The notes under the pieces are model-generated. The model did not search any database, was not told the DNA's origin, and saw only the letters and a list, made by a program, of their open reading frames with translations. A DNA stretch of 64,000 nucleotides, taken from positions 186,001 through 250,000 of the forward strand of contig JAHFBF010000002.1 in NCBI GenBank assembly GCA_023250195.1. Reading direction: 5' to 3'. Of the stretch, positions 49,776 through 59,727 are shown piece after piece; the first letter of the stretch is position 1; every line of letters begins with the position of its first letter. This stretch comes from Candidatus Melainabacteria bacterium (lineage in GTDB: Bacteria > Cyanobacteriota > Vampirovibrionia > 2-02-FULL-35-15). The position numbers were made by a program, and so were the translations under genes.

Positions 49776-51236
49776 AATAATAAAAAAAAGTCTAAAGTGA
49801 GAGAACTTTGTTTGTTGAGTTCTTCTTTGAGTGAGGAGGAAATCGGACGACTTGAAAGTATAATGGATAACTTTCAGTTTATATCAGATCTTTTAGCGAC
49901 AGATTTAATGGTTTATGTGGGAGCTAAGAAAAAAGATGACTATGTTCTTGTGGATATTAAAAGACCTCATGGACATCCTACTTTGTTTTTGGAGAGTTCA
50001 GTGGGGCGTATCCTGACTTCAAAAGCAGAACCATTTGTAAAAAAAGCTTTTGATAGTGGTAAAAAGACTGTGGGGGTCTATGGTGTAATCATTTCTGGTA
50101 GACCAACTCAGCAGGTAGTCTGCCCTATTTATCATTATGAGAAAATTATAGCTACTTTATCTTTTGAGAAGGATTTGTATCTTACTGAAAGTTTGCTTGG
50201 TAAAAACTGGAATAAAGTTGCTGATGATTTAGTCGGTGCATTAAATCAAAAACGTCATAAATTGAAACATTGGCCAAGCCTGGTTGGGCAGGAAGGCTTT
50301 ATTTTAACAGACAACTTTGATCAACTTTTATACATCAGTTACATGGCGCAAAATCTTATTGTTTCAGTATTAGGAATAAGAGATGTTTCAGTGGGTGGAA
50401 AGCTCTCCCTTTTGTTCAAAGATTTTCATCCGGAAGTTATACAAAGTGAACCGGTAATTAATCTAATTAAAAAAAGGTATTCAGGTATTGGTGGTACCTT
50501 GCAACTCACAAGTTTTGATCTGTCGGAAAAAAACAAGATTCATGTTCTTCGGGATGTTTCAGAGTTGACTTTGAAGGAAAAAGAAATCAAAGTAAAAGGT
50601 GCTTTAATTAAAGAAATACATCATCGTGTTAAGAATAATCTTAATGCAGTAGCGGCGCTTCTTAGAATGCAGCTTAGAAGATCCAGTGATGTTGCGGTGA
50701 AAGAAGCTTTTAAGCAGGCAATTTTAAGGCTTGACAGTATTACGCTTGTACATGAATTCTTGGCTCATGCTGATAATGTCCAAATAGTTGATATTGGTCA
50801 GATGATAAAAGATATTGTTCGGAATTTGCAGCATACCCTTGGTTATGAAGAAAAACGGATTACTGTTTCTATTAATTGTTTAGGAAGTTTTTATTTAGAC
50901 AGTGAACAGGCAACAAGTGTGGCTTTAATAGTTAATGAATTGGTGTCAAACTGTTATGAGCATGCTTTTCAGGATATGCTAATTGGTGAAGTTGTAATTG
51001 ATTTGTTCTGGAATGATGATAGTAAAACCGGCTTTACTCTTGTTGTTATGGATAATGGTGTTGGTGTTCCAGCGTCTTTTAATAAGGAGAATCCTGAAAG
51101 TCTGGGCTGGCATATTATTAATACTCTTGTTACGGAAGATTTAAATGGTAAGATCTTTATCAGAGATTTAAAATCTGAGAATAAAAAGGGAACTGAAGTA
51201 AGGATAGAAGCAGAGGCAGATGCAAAGCAAAAGTAA
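49758..51236 (+). CDS. PdtaS-like sensor histidine kinase (HisKA_2 type)
   Basis: LIKEIHHRVKNNLNAVAALLRMQLRRSSDVAVKEAFKQAILRLDSITLVHEFL...ALIVNELVSNCYEHAF...DNGVGVP; ATG 49758 (MSEPVV) preferred over 49707. Confidence 0.85.
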   Translation: MSEPVVNNKKKSKVRELCLLSSSLSEEEIGRLESIMDNFQFISDLLATDLMVYVGAKKKDDYVLVDIKRPHGHPTLFLESSVGRILTSKAEPFVKKAFDSGKKTVGVYGVIISGRPTQQVVCPIYHYEKIIATLSFEKDLYLTESLLGKNWNKVADDLVGALNQKRHKLKHWPSLVGQEGFILTDNFDQLLYISYMAQNLIVSVLGIRDVSVGGKLSLLFKDFHPEVIQSEPVINLIKKRYSGIGGTLQLTSFDLSEKNKIHVLRDVSELTLKEKEIKVKGALIKEIHHRVKNNLNAVAALLRMQLRRSSDVAVKEAFKQAILRLDSITLVHEFLAHADNVQIVDIGQMIKDIVRNLQHTLGYEEKRITVSINCLGSFYLDSEQATSVALIVNELVSNCYEHAFQDMLIGEVVIDLFWNDDSKTGFTLVVMDNGVGVPASFNKENPESLGWHIINTLVTEDLNGKIFIRDLKSENKKGTEVRIEAEADAKQK

Positions 51237-51813
51237 TAAAACACGAATTTTAATTGCTGATGATGAGGCATTAATCAGGCAGGATTTAAAAGAAATCTTA
51301 AATGAGGCTGGTTATGAAGTGGTGGCAGAAGCAAAAGATGGTCATCATGCCCTGGAACTGGCTAAGCTTACAATCCCGGATCTAATGATCCTGGATATTA
51401 AAATGCCTAATATTAACGGACTTGAAGCTGCTGAAGAAATTCAAGTAGCTTTAAATAAAAGAATTCCTGCAATTATTCTTACAGCTTATAACCAGCCTGA
51501 ACTTATACAAAAAGCTGGAACTATAGGTGCATTTTCTTATTTAACTAAACCGGTTAAGCCTCAAGATTTAATTGCTTCTATTGAAACAGTTAAAAGCAGG
51601 GCAAAAGAAATTGAAACTCTTTATAGCGATATTTCAGACTTAAAAGAAAAACTTGAAATCAGAAAACTGGTTGAGAAAGCTAAAGGTATTATAATGAAAA
51701 AACTTTCTCTGGACGAATCTGAAGCCATGCATCACTTACAAAAGAAATCCATGAATGATCGGGTTTCTATTAAAGAAGTTGCACAGCAGGTTATAAACAA
51801 TGGCAATGCTTGA
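51220..51813 (+). CDS. response regulator with C-terminal ANTAR RNA-binding domain (PdtaR-like)
   Basis: RILIADDEALIRQDLKEILNEAGYEVVAEAKDG...DLMILDIKMPNINGLEAAEEI; ANTAR RKLVEKAKGIIMKKLSLDESEAMHHLQKKSMNDRVSIKEVAQQVI. Confidence 0.93.
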   Translation: MQSKSNKTRILIADDEALIRQDLKEILNEAGYEVVAEAKDGHHALELAKLTIPDLMILDIKMPNINGLEAAEEIQVALNKRIPAIILTAYNQPELIQKAGTIGAFSYLTKPVKPQDLIASIETVKSRAKEIETLYSDISDLKEKLEIRKLVEKAKGIIMKKLSLDESEAMHHLQKKSMNDRVSIKEVAQQVINNGNA

Positions 51814-51814
51814 A

Positions 51815-52240
51815 TTATCTTTTCTTTCTTGAATTCCTTCTGGAAGTTTTTCTGCTTTTAGTTCCTGCTTTGTTGGTTCTAAATTTCCTTGATATCCCAA
51901 TTCTTCCCTGGATTAATTTCATTGGGGTTAAAAGTACCTCCTGAGCAGCCTTTATAAAGGGTTTTGTGTTTTTTCTAAGCTCTTTATAAATTTTAAGTTT
52001 TTCCATCTCGGATTTTTTTTGAAGTTCAAGAACAAGCTTTTTTGTTTCTTTTGCTTTTAATTCGCCCTGTTCTTCCAGACTATCAAGTAATTTGTGAACC
52101 TCTTTTTGAATATCATTGTATAAAGTAGCTGCAGCCTTTCTAATAGTATCTTTTGATATAGCTGCTCCAACTCCCGTCAAAATGGCCTTTTGGATTAATT
52201 TAATTTTATTTTTATGTTTAACGAAACCGTTACTTGTCAT
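51815..52240 (-). CDS. basic hypothetical protein
   Basis: 141 aa, Lys/Arg-rich C-terminus TNKAGTKSRKTSRRNSRKKR; overlaps mazG start. Confidence 0.6.
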   Translation of the reverse strand: MTSNGFVKHKNKIKLIQKAILTGVGAAISKDTIRKAAATLYNDIQKEVHKLLDSLEEQGELKAKETKKLVLELQKKSEMEKLKIYKELRKNTKPFIKAAQEVLLTPMKLIQGRIGISRKFRTNKAGTKSRKTSRRNSRKKR

Positions 52241-53015
52241 CTTTTTTCCTTTCTTGTTTTTTTGCTAATCTCCATAAATTGTTTAACTCACTATATGATA
52301 GTTCTTTTATTCCCTTTTTTGAACTTTTAAGCTTAGTTTTAACCCTTGTATATCTTGAAATAAACTTTTTTGTTGCCATGCTTAATGAATCTTCGGGGTC
52401 TAATTTGCACCATCTGGCAATGTTTACAATTGTAAATAAGATATCCCCCATTTCATCTGCTTTTTTTTGTTTGTTTTGTCCCCTGCAGGCAGCTTTAAAT
52501 TCCTTTATTTCACTGTTTAATGTTTTCCAGATATCAATTTCTTTTTTCCATTCAAAACCATCTCTTGCTGCTTTTTTTGAAACTTTTAGTGCTTTTAGTA
52601 ATGCTGGTAATGCAATTGGAATTCCATCAAATATATCTTTTCTGTGTGGTTTCTCCGTTTTTTTAATTATTTCCCAGTTCGTCATAACTTCCTCACTGGT
52701 TTTTACAAGTGTGTTTGAAAAAACATGAGGGTGTCTTGAGATCATTTTTTTATTTACATAATCCGCAACTTGGCTAAAAGAGAATTCTTTATTTTCACAT
52801 GCTATCTGGGCATGTAAAACCACCTGTAGTAAAACATCTCCGAGTTCTTCCATTAATGCTTGTGGGTCATTGCGGTCGATGGCCTCTAAAGTTTCATAGG
52901 TTTCTTCAATTAAGTACCTTTTTAGTGTTTTATGAGTTTGCTCTTTATCCCAAGGGCATCCTTTAGGTGAGCGTAGTTTTGCTATGGTTTTAACTAATTG
53001 TTCTATTGATTTCAT
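52230..53015 (-). CDS. mazG: MazG-family nucleoside triphosphate pyrophosphohydrolase
   Basis: LRSPKGCPWDKEQTHKTLKRYLIEETYETLEAIDRNDPQALMEELGDVLLQVVLHAQIA. Confidence 0.97.
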   Translation of the reverse strand: MKSIEQLVKTIAKLRSPKGCPWDKEQTHKTLKRYLIEETYETLEAIDRNDPQALMEELGDVLLQVVLHAQIACENKEFSFSQVADYVNKKMISRHPHVFSNTLVKTSEEVMTNWEIIKKTEKPHRKDIFDGIPIALPALLKALKVSKKAARDGFEWKKEIDIWKTLNSEIKEFKAACRGQNKQKKADEMGDILFTIVNIARWCKLDPEDSLSMATKKFISRYTRVKTKLKSSKKGIKELSYSELNNLWRLAKKQERKKDDK

Positions 53016-53194
53016 TAGGGTTAGCTTTAAGGGGTAGCTATGATTAACATTAAACTATAAAACAGGCTTATAAAGTAGTCTTTATTTTGCAATTATTATG
53101 TTATTTTCACTAAAGACTTTAATTATTAGGTTATTCCTTTTAACGTATCATAACCATATGCATTTATTCTTCTTTCTATATTTGGAGAGAACCA

Positions 53195-54004
53195 ATGAAT
53201 GTACAAAATATGCAAAAATTAAACACACGCACTTTTCTTATGAAAACAGCTTTTATCCTGATTTGTAATTTATCTCTTATGACGGCCTTTTGTCTGCCAA
53301 ATTTTTCCTATGAATCTTCTTCGCCTCAGGTTATTCAACGTGTTAAAACACAGCCATCCGATATCCCTATATTTAATGCACCTGTATGCTTATTAGTGGG
53401 ATTAAACGGTGCTGAACTTTCTTATAGAGAGATTTCTTCTTTATCAGGTTTTGAATTATTTAGTGTTCCTTATAGATCAGATATTAAAACTTTGGTTGAA
53501 CAGATAAAACCAACACAGATAATAATAAGCCATCCAAGTGGTTTTGTTGGGTTGTATTCTATTGATGGGCAATTAGTAAGAGGAGTGCAGACGGTGAGAG
53601 ATGGTGCAATTGCCGGTGTTCAAGGAACGCCTCCAAGTATTATTCAACCAACAGAAGCTAATCCGGTATATGAAAATGTATTTTATCCTGGTTCTAATAC
53701 TGGTGCTATTCCACATGGTGGATTGGGTTATACTGCACCACCTAAAGGTAGGGGTACAGCCAGACACCTCTTAAAACTTACTGCTTTACTTAGTCTAAAA
53801 CCTTTTCAGTATCCAGGATATTTTATGGCATTTCAAACTTATGATAATGAGAAATTGTTCCCTGTATTGCTTTTACCGCAGGTTCCAGCTTTAATTGGTG
53901 CAGCTTCAACTTATGCTGATGCAAAGCTTGATGGTAATGAATATGAAACAGCTAGAAGTCAGCCAAGAGATTATATGTTTCAGCCAGTCATAGAGGGATA
54001 TTAA
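53195..54004 (+). CDS. hypothetical secreted protein
   Basis: N-term hydrophobic TAFILICNLSLMTAFCLPNFS; no recognised family. Confidence 0.65.
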   Translation: MNVQNMQKLNTRTFLMKTAFILICNLSLMTAFCLPNFSYESSSPQVIQRVKTQPSDIPIFNAPVCLLVGLNGAELSYREISSLSGFELFSVPYRSDIKTLVEQIKPTQIIISHPSGFVGLYSIDGQLVRGVQTVRDGAIAGVQGTPPSIIQPTEANPVYENVFYPGSNTGAIPHGGLGYTAPPKGRGTARHLLKLTALLSLKPFQYPGYFMAFQTYDNEKLFPVLLLPQVPALIGAASTYADAKLDGNEYETARSQPRDYMFQPVIEGY

Positions 54005-54027
54005 ATTTATTCTGCAGAGTGTTTCTA

Positions 54028-54969
54028 TCAACTCTGTCTTTTTATTAGAAGTTCAAGCTGTTCTTTTGACACCATGTAAACACTGCTGCAAAAATGGCAT
54101 CTTCCTTCTGCATAGCCTACTTCTTTTATAATTTCTTTTATTTCTTTTTTATCAAGAGATGTTATTGCACTTTCAAATCTTTCCTGACTGCATCCGCAGT
54201 GAAAACATAGACCTTCAAATTCTGAAACAATTTCAATTTCAAAATTTGCTAAAGTTTTTTTAATAATTTGTTCAAGAGTAAATCCAGATCTAAGCAAGAT
54301 TGAAAATGGATCAATCTTTGAAACAGCTTCTTCAAGCACATTTAGATCTTTGTCTTTTGTCCCTGGCATAGTTTGAATCAGAATACCACCAGCTTGAAGA
54401 ACCTTCCCTAAATCCGGATCCAGATATACTCCACAGGAAATATATGAGGGGATCTGTTCTGAGATTGCCAGATAATGAACTATATCCTTTGCGATTTCTC
54501 CTGATACTAATTCTGATGAGCTGTGATGAGGACTCCCTTTTTCAGCATCGTAACTTACATGTATATAGCCCGTTTTTCCAACAGCTTTGTCAATATCTAC
54601 GTATCCCTTTTTATCAAAACATTCAACTTGTGGATGGTTTACATAACCTCTAACGGTTCCCTCATTACTTGCATCTACAATGATCCCTCCAAGCGGGCCA
54701 TTACCTTTTATTTTTAAAGTAAGATGTCCTTTTGTTTTTTTTAGTGTATAGCACAGTAATATACCGCAGGCAAAAGTCCTTCCTAATGCAACGGTTGCTG
54801 TATGAGATAAATTATGTTTTTGCCTTGCTTCTTCAGATAAATTATTGATTGAAACTGCTATTGCTCTGAATGCACCGTTTTTGGAAATTGCTTTTACTAA
54901 ATAATCGCTCTCTGGCATGGTGTAGAAGAATATGTTAAATTTAGCATTGAATTTGAAAACTGAGGACAA
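54028..54969 (-). CDS. hslO: Hsp33 redox-regulated chaperone
   Basis: GRTFACGILLCYTLKKTKGHLTLKIKGNGPLGGIIVDASNEGTVRGYVNHPQVE...CHFCSSVYMVS; CxC and CxxC motifs. Confidence 0.95.
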   Translation of the reverse strand: MSSVFKFNAKFNIFFYTMPESDYLVKAISKNGAFRAIAVSINNLSEEARQKHNLSHTATVALGRTFACGILLCYTLKKTKGHLTLKIKGNGPLGGIIVDASNEGTVRGYVNHPQVECFDKKGYVDIDKAVGKTGYIHVSYDAEKGSPHHSSSELVSGEIAKDIVHYLAISEQIPSYISCGVYLDPDLGKVLQAGGILIQTMPGTKDKDLNVLEEAVSKIDPFSILLRSGFTLEQIIKKTLANFEIEIVSEFEGLCFHCGCSQERFESAITSLDKKEIKEIIKEVGYAEGRCHFCSSVYMVSKEQLELLIKRQS

Positions 54970-55027
54970 AAATTGAGAATTAAATATGAATTATCAATTT
55001 TCAATTCTCAATTGTCAATTGTATTTT

Positions 55028-55099
55028 GCGGAAGTAGTTCAGTGGTAGAATGTCTCCTTGCCAAGGAGAAGGTCGCGGGTTCGAGCCCCGTCTTCCGCT
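55028..55099 (+). tRNA. tRNA-Gly(GCC)
   Basis: GCGGAAGTAGTTCAGTGGTAGAATGTCTCCTTGCCAAGGAGAAGGTCGCGGGTTCGAGCCCCGTCTTCCGCT. Confidence 0.97.
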
Positions 55100-55305
55100 T
55101 TTTATAAGCGCTCCGTAATTTATTTCGGCTTATGCCTACACAAATTACTTCGCTTTTTGCGGTCAAGATTTATGACGCTTCGGGTTTTCGCATGTGGAAA
55201 ACCCTCCGCTTGAAGCCTTGCTTGACAATCTCTAAAGCAGTATGTCCTAAGCGTAATTTGGAAGCGGAGCGGACATGGATCGTGGGTATATGGTGAGCAT
55301 AAAAA

Positions 55306-56532
55306 ATGAAAACGACAACAGAAGCACAAAAGATAATTTTTAAAGACGGCAAAATGGTTGTCCCAAATAAAGTCTTAATTCCATTTATAGAAGGTGATGG
55401 TACTGGTCCTGATATATGGAAAGCTACAAAAAAAGTTCTAGATGCTGCTATTAAAATAGCTTTTAAGGGTGAAAGAGAAATTTCATGGGTAGAAGTTTTG
55501 GCAGGGCAAAAAGCATTTGATTCTACAAAAGACTGGCTGCCAAAAGAAACTATTGAAAAAGTTAAAGACCTAAAGGTATCTATTAAAGGTCCGCTTACTA
55601 CTCCTACTGGTGGTGGAATTAGAAGTCTGAACGTTGCCTTAAGACAGATCTTTGATCTTTATGCATGTGTTAGGCCAGTCAGATACTTTGAAGGTGTTTC
55701 AAGCCCTGTTAAAAAACCTGAGCTTGTTGATCTCATTATTTTTAGAGAAAATATTGAAGATGTTTATAGTGGAATAGAATTTAAAAAAGATACGAAAGAA
55801 GTTAAATCGTTAATAGATTTTTTAAAATCACTTGGGCATACTGTAAGGGCTGATTCAGGTATAGGAATAAAACCTATTTCAGAGTTTGGCAGTAAAAGGT
55901 TGGTAAGAAAAGCTATTCAATATGCTATTCAGAATAAAAAGCCTTCTGTTACATTAGTCCACAAAGGAAATATTCAGAAATTTACTGAAGGAGCTTTCTG
56001 TGAGTGGGGTTATGAGGTCGCAAGTGATGAGTTTTGTGATGAGACTGTTTCAGAGAAAGAGCTTTATGAAGAGCATAATGGTACTGCACCTTCTGGAAAA
56101 ATAATTATAAAAGATAGAATTGCTGACAATATGTTTCAGCAGTTGTTAATCAGACCCAATGAGTACTCAGTTATAGCTACTACAAATTTAAACGGTGATT
56201 ATTTGTCTGATGCATGTGCAGCACAGGTTGGTGGGCTTGGTATAGCTCCTGGTGCAAATATTGGGGATGAGATTGCCATTTTTGAAGCTACACATGGAAC
56301 TGCACCAAAGTATGCTAACCAGGATAAAGTAAATCCCGGTTCAATGATTTTGTCGGGGGTGATGATGCTTGAACATCTGGGCTGGAATGAAGCAGGGGAA
56401 CTGATAAATAAGGCTTTTGCAAAAACTATTAAACAAAAACGAGTTACCTATGATCTTGAACGTCAAATGACAGGTGCAACTCTTCTGAAGACCAGTCAGT
56501 TTGCTGATGCAATAATTGAAAATATGCTTTAA
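55306..56532 (+). CDS. icd: isocitrate dehydrogenase (NADP-type)
   Basis: [26 protein letters not shown]...[45 protein letters not shown]...[14 protein letters not shown]. Confidence 0.97.
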   Translation: MKTTTEAQKIIFKDGKMVVPNKVLIPFIEGDGTGPDIWKATKKVLDAAIKIAFKGEREISWVEVLAGQKAFDSTKDWLPKETIEKVKDLKVSIKGPLTTPTGGGIRSLNVALRQIFDLYACVRPVRYFEGVSSPVKKPELVDLIIFRENIEDVYSGIEFKKDTKEVKSLIDFLKSLGHTVRADSGIGIKPISEFGSKRLVRKAIQYAIQNKKPSVTLVHKGNIQKFTEGAFCEWGYEVASDEFCDETVSEKELYEEHNGTAPSGKIIIKDRIADNMFQQLLIRPNEYSVIATTNLNGDYLSDACAAQVGGLGIAPGANIGDEIAIFEATHGTAPKYANQDKVNPGSMILSGVMMLEHLGWNEAGELINKAFAKTIKQKRVTYDLERQMTGATLLKTSQFADAIIENML

Positions 56533-56536
56533 CATC

Positions 56537-56833
56537 CTATGCGATGGCTATCTCATCTGCTGGCAGGGCTTGATCTTCTGTATTAGAATCAGCCTTTTTT
56601 CTTGCTTCTCTTAGAGAATTAATTGCTGCTCTTTGGAGTTCCAAGGCTCTGGTTATCATTGATCTTTCTAAGGACTCTGTTGTTGTTTTTGTTGTTGGGT
56701 TTCCGTCGGCATCTTTTTCTCCATCTGAATCTGACCATGGGTTAATAGCTTTAATACTCTTAATACTTGGAGCTTGCCTATTTACAATACTCCCGTTTCT
56801 AAATCCACCAGTTTGTGCATTGTACATATACAT
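56537..56833 (-). CDS. hypothetical protein
   Basis: 98 aa ORF, MYMYNAQTGGFRNGSIVNRQAPSIKSIKAINPWSDSDGEK... Confidence 0.5.
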   Translation of the reverse strand: MYMYNAQTGGFRNGSIVNRQAPSIKSIKAINPWSDSDGEKDADGNPTTKTTTESLERSMITRALELQRAAINSLREARKKADSNTEDQALPADEIAIA

Positions 56834-56996
56834 GACTTCCCCCTATTTGATTTCCCTTTTCCTTGCAACATCTAAAATCCTAAATTTTTAAGGTTAGGGT
56901 TTTATAAAGATAAAATGTATGTCAAATTTATTTTCTTTTTAAATCTTTACTAAGTTAAATTCAGGTTAATTTTTTTTTAAGGACTTATGCTATTTC

Positions 56997-58517
56997 CTAC
57001 TTTATTCTGTAAGAAACTATCTGTTTGGTGTAAATAATAGTTTTACTCAATGTGTCTGTGCGTTGAAGTATTGGGTTGCTAGTTACACTAAGTATGAATA
57101 TTGCAAGGACAGAAATTAAAACAGCTGTATTTAATTCCATAGAAGGTCCAAGAGATTCTTTGTTTGAATCCATGTTTAGAACAATTTGTGAAGGCTTGTC
57201 TACAACCATAAGCTTCACAATATATGAATAATAAAAAACTGAGAGAATAGTAGTTATTAAAGCAATGGAACCTAAAAGTATTCCTATATTGCCGGTACTA
57301 AAAGCAGAATTAAATAAGATAAATTTTGCAATAAATCCGGCAGGTGGGATTGGTAGACCAGCAAGATTAAACAAACAAATACAAAAAGCAAATGCTAAAA
57401 GAGGTCTTTTCTTTGCTAGTCCGCTGTAATCAGGGATTGCATCGGAGTTAGCCTCATTTCCAAATGCAATTATGCATAAGAATGCGCCAAGATTCATGAT
57501 GGAATAAATAATAAGGTAAAAAACACTTGCTGAAACTGTTTCATGGGTGTTAAGTGCAATGCCAATTAAGATATATCCAGCTTGTGCAATTGAAGAATAT
57601 GCCATTAGCCTTTTAATTGAAGCTTTGTTTACTACTTCGCCAAGGGCAACAAAGTTTCCGATTAACATTGATAGTATTGAAATTATGATTATAATTGGCT
57701 GCCATACTGTAAATGAAAAACCAAATACTATTAGCAGCAGTCTAATGGTAATTGCAAAACCTCCTGCTTTTGAGGCAACGGATAAAAAAGCTGTAGCTGG
57801 TGTTGGCGCACCTTCATAAACATCCGGTGACCACATATGAAATGGAGCACTTGCTAATTTAAAAGCCAGCCCCCCAATAATTAAAATTAATGCAATTACA
57901 ATGATGTTTTGATTTAAACTGCCTGAGCTGTTTAACTGGATTAATTTTTGCCTGATGTCATCAAGCTGTGTTGAGCCTGATAAGCCATATAAAATTGATA
58001 GGCCAAATAAAAATATTGCAGAAGCACCGGCACTGTTAAGTAAGTATTTTAGTGAAGCTTCATTACTTCTAAGATCATATTTTGCGTAGCCAGCCAGCAT
58101 AATGGAACCTAAACTCAATGTTTCAAGTGCTACAAAGATTGTTACTAAATCATTTGCACTTACTAGAAACATAATTCCAATTACTGATGAGAGGATTAAA
58201 ATCATAAATTCACCTTTATGGATAAACCCTTCAGTGTATTTATTTGCACCAAGCGTAATTAAAATAGCAACAATTAAGGTAAGAAGTCTGAATACGTAAC
58301 TTAAATCATCTGATATAAACATACCGTTTAAAATCTGAATTGGCTTAATTATAGGGTTATTAAGTAGGTAAACAGTTCCTGCAAGCATTAAAATTGTGGT
58401 TGTAAACCAGATAAAATTTTTGAACTTTGTAGTGCTGAGTAAGATGGCTATTAAAAGTGCAATTAAAAGAAGTATCTCTGGACAAATTATTGAAATAATA
58501 TCTTTTATTAACATCAT
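56997..58517 (-). CDS. nuoN: NADH-quinone oxidoreductase subunit N
   Basis: Polytopic; FVALETLSLGSIMLAGYAKYDLRSNEASLKYLLNSAGASAIFLFGLSILYGLSGS...FKLASAPFHMWSPDVYEGAPTPATAFLSVASKAGGFA. Confidence 0.97.
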   Translation of the reverse strand: MMLIKDIISIICPEILLLIALLIAILLSTTKFKNFIWFTTTILMLAGTVYLLNNPIIKPIQILNGMFISDDLSYVFRLLTLIVAILITLGANKYTEGFIHKGEFMILILSSVIGIMFLVSANDLVTIFVALETLSLGSIMLAGYAKYDLRSNEASLKYLLNSAGASAIFLFGLSILYGLSGSTQLDDIRQKLIQLNSSGSLNQNIIVIALILIIGGLAFKLASAPFHMWSPDVYEGAPTPATAFLSVASKAGGFAITIRLLLIVFGFSFTVWQPIIIIISILSMLIGNFVALGEVVNKASIKRLMAYSSIAQAGYILIGIALNTHETVSASVFYLIIYSIMNLGAFLCIIAFGNEANSDAIPDYSGLAKKRPLLAFAFCICLFNLAGLPIPPAGFIAKFILFNSAFSTGNIGILLGSIALITTILSVFYYSYIVKLMVVDKPSQIVLNMDSNKESLGPSMELNTAVLISVLAIFILSVTSNPILQRTDTLSKTIIYTKQIVSYRIK

Positions 58518-58593
58518 AATATAGAAAATTATAGAGCTTTTTTGAATTATTGTTTATTAATATACCTCAATGCAATAAGTTATATATAAGCGA

Positions 58594-58691
58594 AGGTTTG
58601 TTGTAAGTACAAACCTGAGTGTCGAAAGGGGTTGGAGAGAAATAGTGAAGTCTTTTATTAAATTTGGGCGTTAGCAGTTATTTCGCGTTAT
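58594..58691 (+). promoter_or_regulatory. structured leader element upstream of the 58745 gene
   Basis: AGGTTTGT-tgtaagt-ACAAACCT-GAGTGTCGAAAGGGGTTGGAGAGAAATAGTGAAG...GGGCGTTAGCAGTTATTTCGCGTTAT. Confidence 0.65.
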
Positions 58692-58744
58692 GAAAATAAA
58701 AAGTTATAATTAGTGTATTCTAATTGAATAAAGTAGGGAATAGT

Positions 58745-59674
58745 ATGTATATGGTTAAACAAAACTTTTATATTTTAAGTATTGTTGTTTTATTTTTCCT
58801 AATAGCTTTAAATTCTTGGGCAAGAGACAGTGCATCTAAAGTTTTACCAGAGACTAAAAATACAATGTCACATGATAAAAAATCTCTCACCGATTCTGCT
58901 GATGAAAAAAGTGACTTAGAGGACAATGAAAGTGAAGAAGAAGAGGCAGTTGAACCTCCTGATGAGAATTTTAAATTACTTGCAATATATTTGGTTGGAA
59001 ACAAGCCTCGTGCTTTAATAAAAAATCTTGATAAACCTGAGGAGCCTGCAAGGGAATATCAAGTTGGTGATTATGTAGATGATTCACAGATTTTCTCTGT
59101 TTCAAAAATATTACTTAACCCTACTCTAAGAATAGAATTAGTTGATTCAAATGGCTTGAGTTATATAGTAAAACCAAAAAATACTGATAATATGAATAAT
59201 CCTGCGCCTTTAAAATCTTCACCCAGTTATTCTGGTGGATATAAAACTAAAATAAAAAAAGCTGCAACGTCTACTGCAAGATCTGCCGGTGAAACAACTT
59301 CATCTGGCGCTCCATCAGCACAGGTAAAGTCATCAGAAAAGAAAGAAGATGCTGCTTCGCTTGAATCAGCCATAAAAAATGATGCTGCTCCAGCCGCAAG
59401 CACAATAACTACACCTCCTCCTTCAGCACCTGCACCAACACAACTCCCTCCTGGAACAACAACGCCTCCTCCTGGGCTAACACAGCCTTCTTCGGCACCA
59501 GCACCATCTGAGCAGATACAAAATACAAATTCACCAGCACCAAGTCAAGCAGGCGGAGCAGCTCAACCTCAAACAAATGTACCTCCTATGGGAACAACTG
59601 ATTATGCAATGTCTGGTAGCGGTGCCTCAGATTCTCTAAATACAAGCAGACCATCAAACCCTTTTGGAGAATAG
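58745..59674 (+). CDS. secreted/anchored protein with PilP/GspC-like region and Pro/Ala-rich tail
   Basis: N-term hydrophobic FYILSIVVLFFLIALNSWA; FKLLAIYLVGNKPRALIKNLDKPEEPAREYQVGDYVDDSQIFSVSKILLNPTLRIELVDSNGLSYIV. Confidence 0.6.
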   Translation: MYMVKQNFYILSIVVLFFLIALNSWARDSASKVLPETKNTMSHDKKSLTDSADEKSDLEDNESEEEEAVEPPDENFKLLAIYLVGNKPRALIKNLDKPEEPAREYQVGDYVDDSQIFSVSKILLNPTLRIELVDSNGLSYIVKPKNTDNMNNPAPLKSSPSYSGGYKTKIKKAATSTARSAGETTSSGAPSAQVKSSEKKEDAASLESAIKNDAAPAASTITTPPPSAPAPTQLPPGTTTPPPGLTQPSSAPAPSEQIQNTNSPAPSQAGGAAQPQTNVPPMGTTDYAMSGSGASDSLNTSRPSNPFGE

Positions 59675-59696
59675 AGAACCAAGTTAAAAGTTTTAA

Positions 59697-59727
59697 CCTT
59701 TGAGCTTTAAGTTTTAAGCTTCAAAGG
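59697..59727. terminator. candidate terminator-like hairpin between convergent genes
   Basis: CCTTTGAGCTTTAAGTTTTAAGCTTCAAAGG. Confidence 0.5.

Noticed and set aside
55120-55352. ORFs 55120..55329 - and 55170..55352 -
   Set aside because: Lie in the structured tRNA-Gly/icd intergenic region and antisense to the icd start; no family resemblance
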